A stretch of DNA of 27,793 bases from a virus. Both the position numbers and the translations under genes were made by a program. The notes under the pieces were generated by a model. The model saw only the letters and a program-made list of their open reading frames with translations. It did not search any database and was not told the DNA's origin. The DNA is taken from IMG/VR virus record IMGVR_UViG_3300021376_000281, positions 1 through 27,793 of that record; one strand, written 5' to 3'. Shown here one piece after another: positions 27,367-27,793 of this stretch (positions are counted from its first letter, which is position 1; each line of letters starts with the position of its first letter).

Positions 27367-27793
27367 TCATGGACTCGCACCATCGTTGTCTGGGTACAGC
27401 GACTGCGCCCACTCCAAGTAGTTTCGATCCGGTTCAGGCATCAGCCCGGCCTTGGCCAGCATCACCTCGCAGCCACTAATCTGCGCAATTAGCTGGGCGG
27501 TGATGTCGGACTGCTGAGCCCAGGCACGCAGCAAGCTGGCGGCTAAATGACGCAGCTCGTGGATGTCCTCGCAGTCAAGAATCACTCGAACGTGCTTCTC
27601 GACCTCAAGCTCCTCGTGAAGCGGCAGCTCCAAGTTCAGCCACGCCATAGCAATCCCGCAGGATCGTCTAAGGGTAGCCAGGGCTAACCGTTGACACTCA
27701 GCAGGGGCGCGCACCTGGTAGATGAGGTAGCTCGCAGCGCCGTGCGCCAGGTGGGAGATGGTTTGGGGGTTTAGCCCGCGAATACGTCGTGCC
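27367..27793 (-). CDS. Hypothetical protein, possibly 5'-truncated by the window edge
   Basis: This minus-strand frame stays open to the right window edge. The last part from ATG 27648 encodes 93 residues (MAWLNLELPLHEELEVEKHV, a helical centre, and LEWAQSLYPDNDG at the end). Upstream codons in the same frame (ISHLAHGAASYLIYQVRAP) also look protein-like, and another possible start is GTG 27714. So the true start may lie at 27648, at 27714 or outside the window. The frame opposes the plus-strand block. No family is recognised. Confidence 0.5.
   Translation of the reverse strand, partial: ARRIRGLNPQTISHLAHGAASYLIYQVRAPAECQRLALATLRRSCGIAMAWLNLELPLHEELEVEKHVRVILDCEDIHELRHLAASLLRAWAQQSDITAQLIAQISGCEVMLAKAGLMPEPDRNYLEWAQSLYPDNDGASP

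Noticed and set aside
1-27793. CRISPR array
   Set aside because: No regularly spaced direct repeats were seen; the repeats found are short and irregularly placed.

Overview
The window is a stretch of a tailed double-stranded DNA phage or prophage. It has high G+C (rows counted by hand are about 60-65%), very tight gene packing (many ATGA, GTGA or TGATG overlaps) and two opposing transcription blocks. A block on the minus strand runs from 22051 down to the left edge. A block on the plus strand runs from 22167 to about 27362. Terminase GpA, a lambda-type portal, gpW, a prohead protease-capsid fusion, FII, a tail terminator and P2-like baseplate V-W-J point to a myovirus-like (contractile) virion with a lambda/P2-like head module. 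The host is not certain. High G+C and two HIP1 octamers (GCGATCGC at 10858-10865 and 17366-17373) weakly suggest a Synechococcus/Cyanobium-type cyanobacterium. No integrase is seen, so lysogeny cannot be judged.

Minus block, in transcription order. First comes a DNA metabolism set: DEAH helicase, VRR-NUC nuclease, two small unknown genes and a zinc-ribbon/TOPRIM/DUF927 primase-helicase. A 293-base spacer follows, rich in GTAAC motifs, then a displaced gpZ-like tail gene and a 491-base leader with dyads and GGTTGC repeats. Next is a compact island for 7-deazaguanine DNA modification: a ParB-domain protein, DpdA-like transglycosylase, QueC, two DUF6884-type proteins, FolE, QueD, a phosphoribosyltransferase, QueE and a second, degenerate phosphoribosyltransferase. 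The island runs with a 27-base gap into the packaging and head genes (TerS, TerL, gpW, portal, protease-capsid, DUF2190, FII, tail terminator, connector-like protein) and then the baseplate genes V, W and J, the last cut by the window edge.

Plus block: a RecE-like exonuclease, RecT annealing protein, excisionase-like HTH protein and SSB, closed by a clear terminator at 24455-24489. A KorB/ParB-type HTH regulator preceded by a perfect palindrome follows, then small genes including an NrdR-like zinc-ribbon/HTH protein and a chain of tiny ORFs. One opposing ORF sits at the right edge.

Working model: FolE, QueD, QueE and QueC make preQ0 from GTP, and DpdA exchanges it for guanine in the phage DNA, probably protecting it from restriction. 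The ParB-domain protein may be a DpdB-like partner. The unexplained parts, and the best candidates for something new, are the tandem DUF6884 proteins, whose Cys/Ser/Lys motif recalls ArcS- or YaaA-type proteins and which could tailor preQ0, and the active/degenerate phosphoribosyltransferase pair around QueE.
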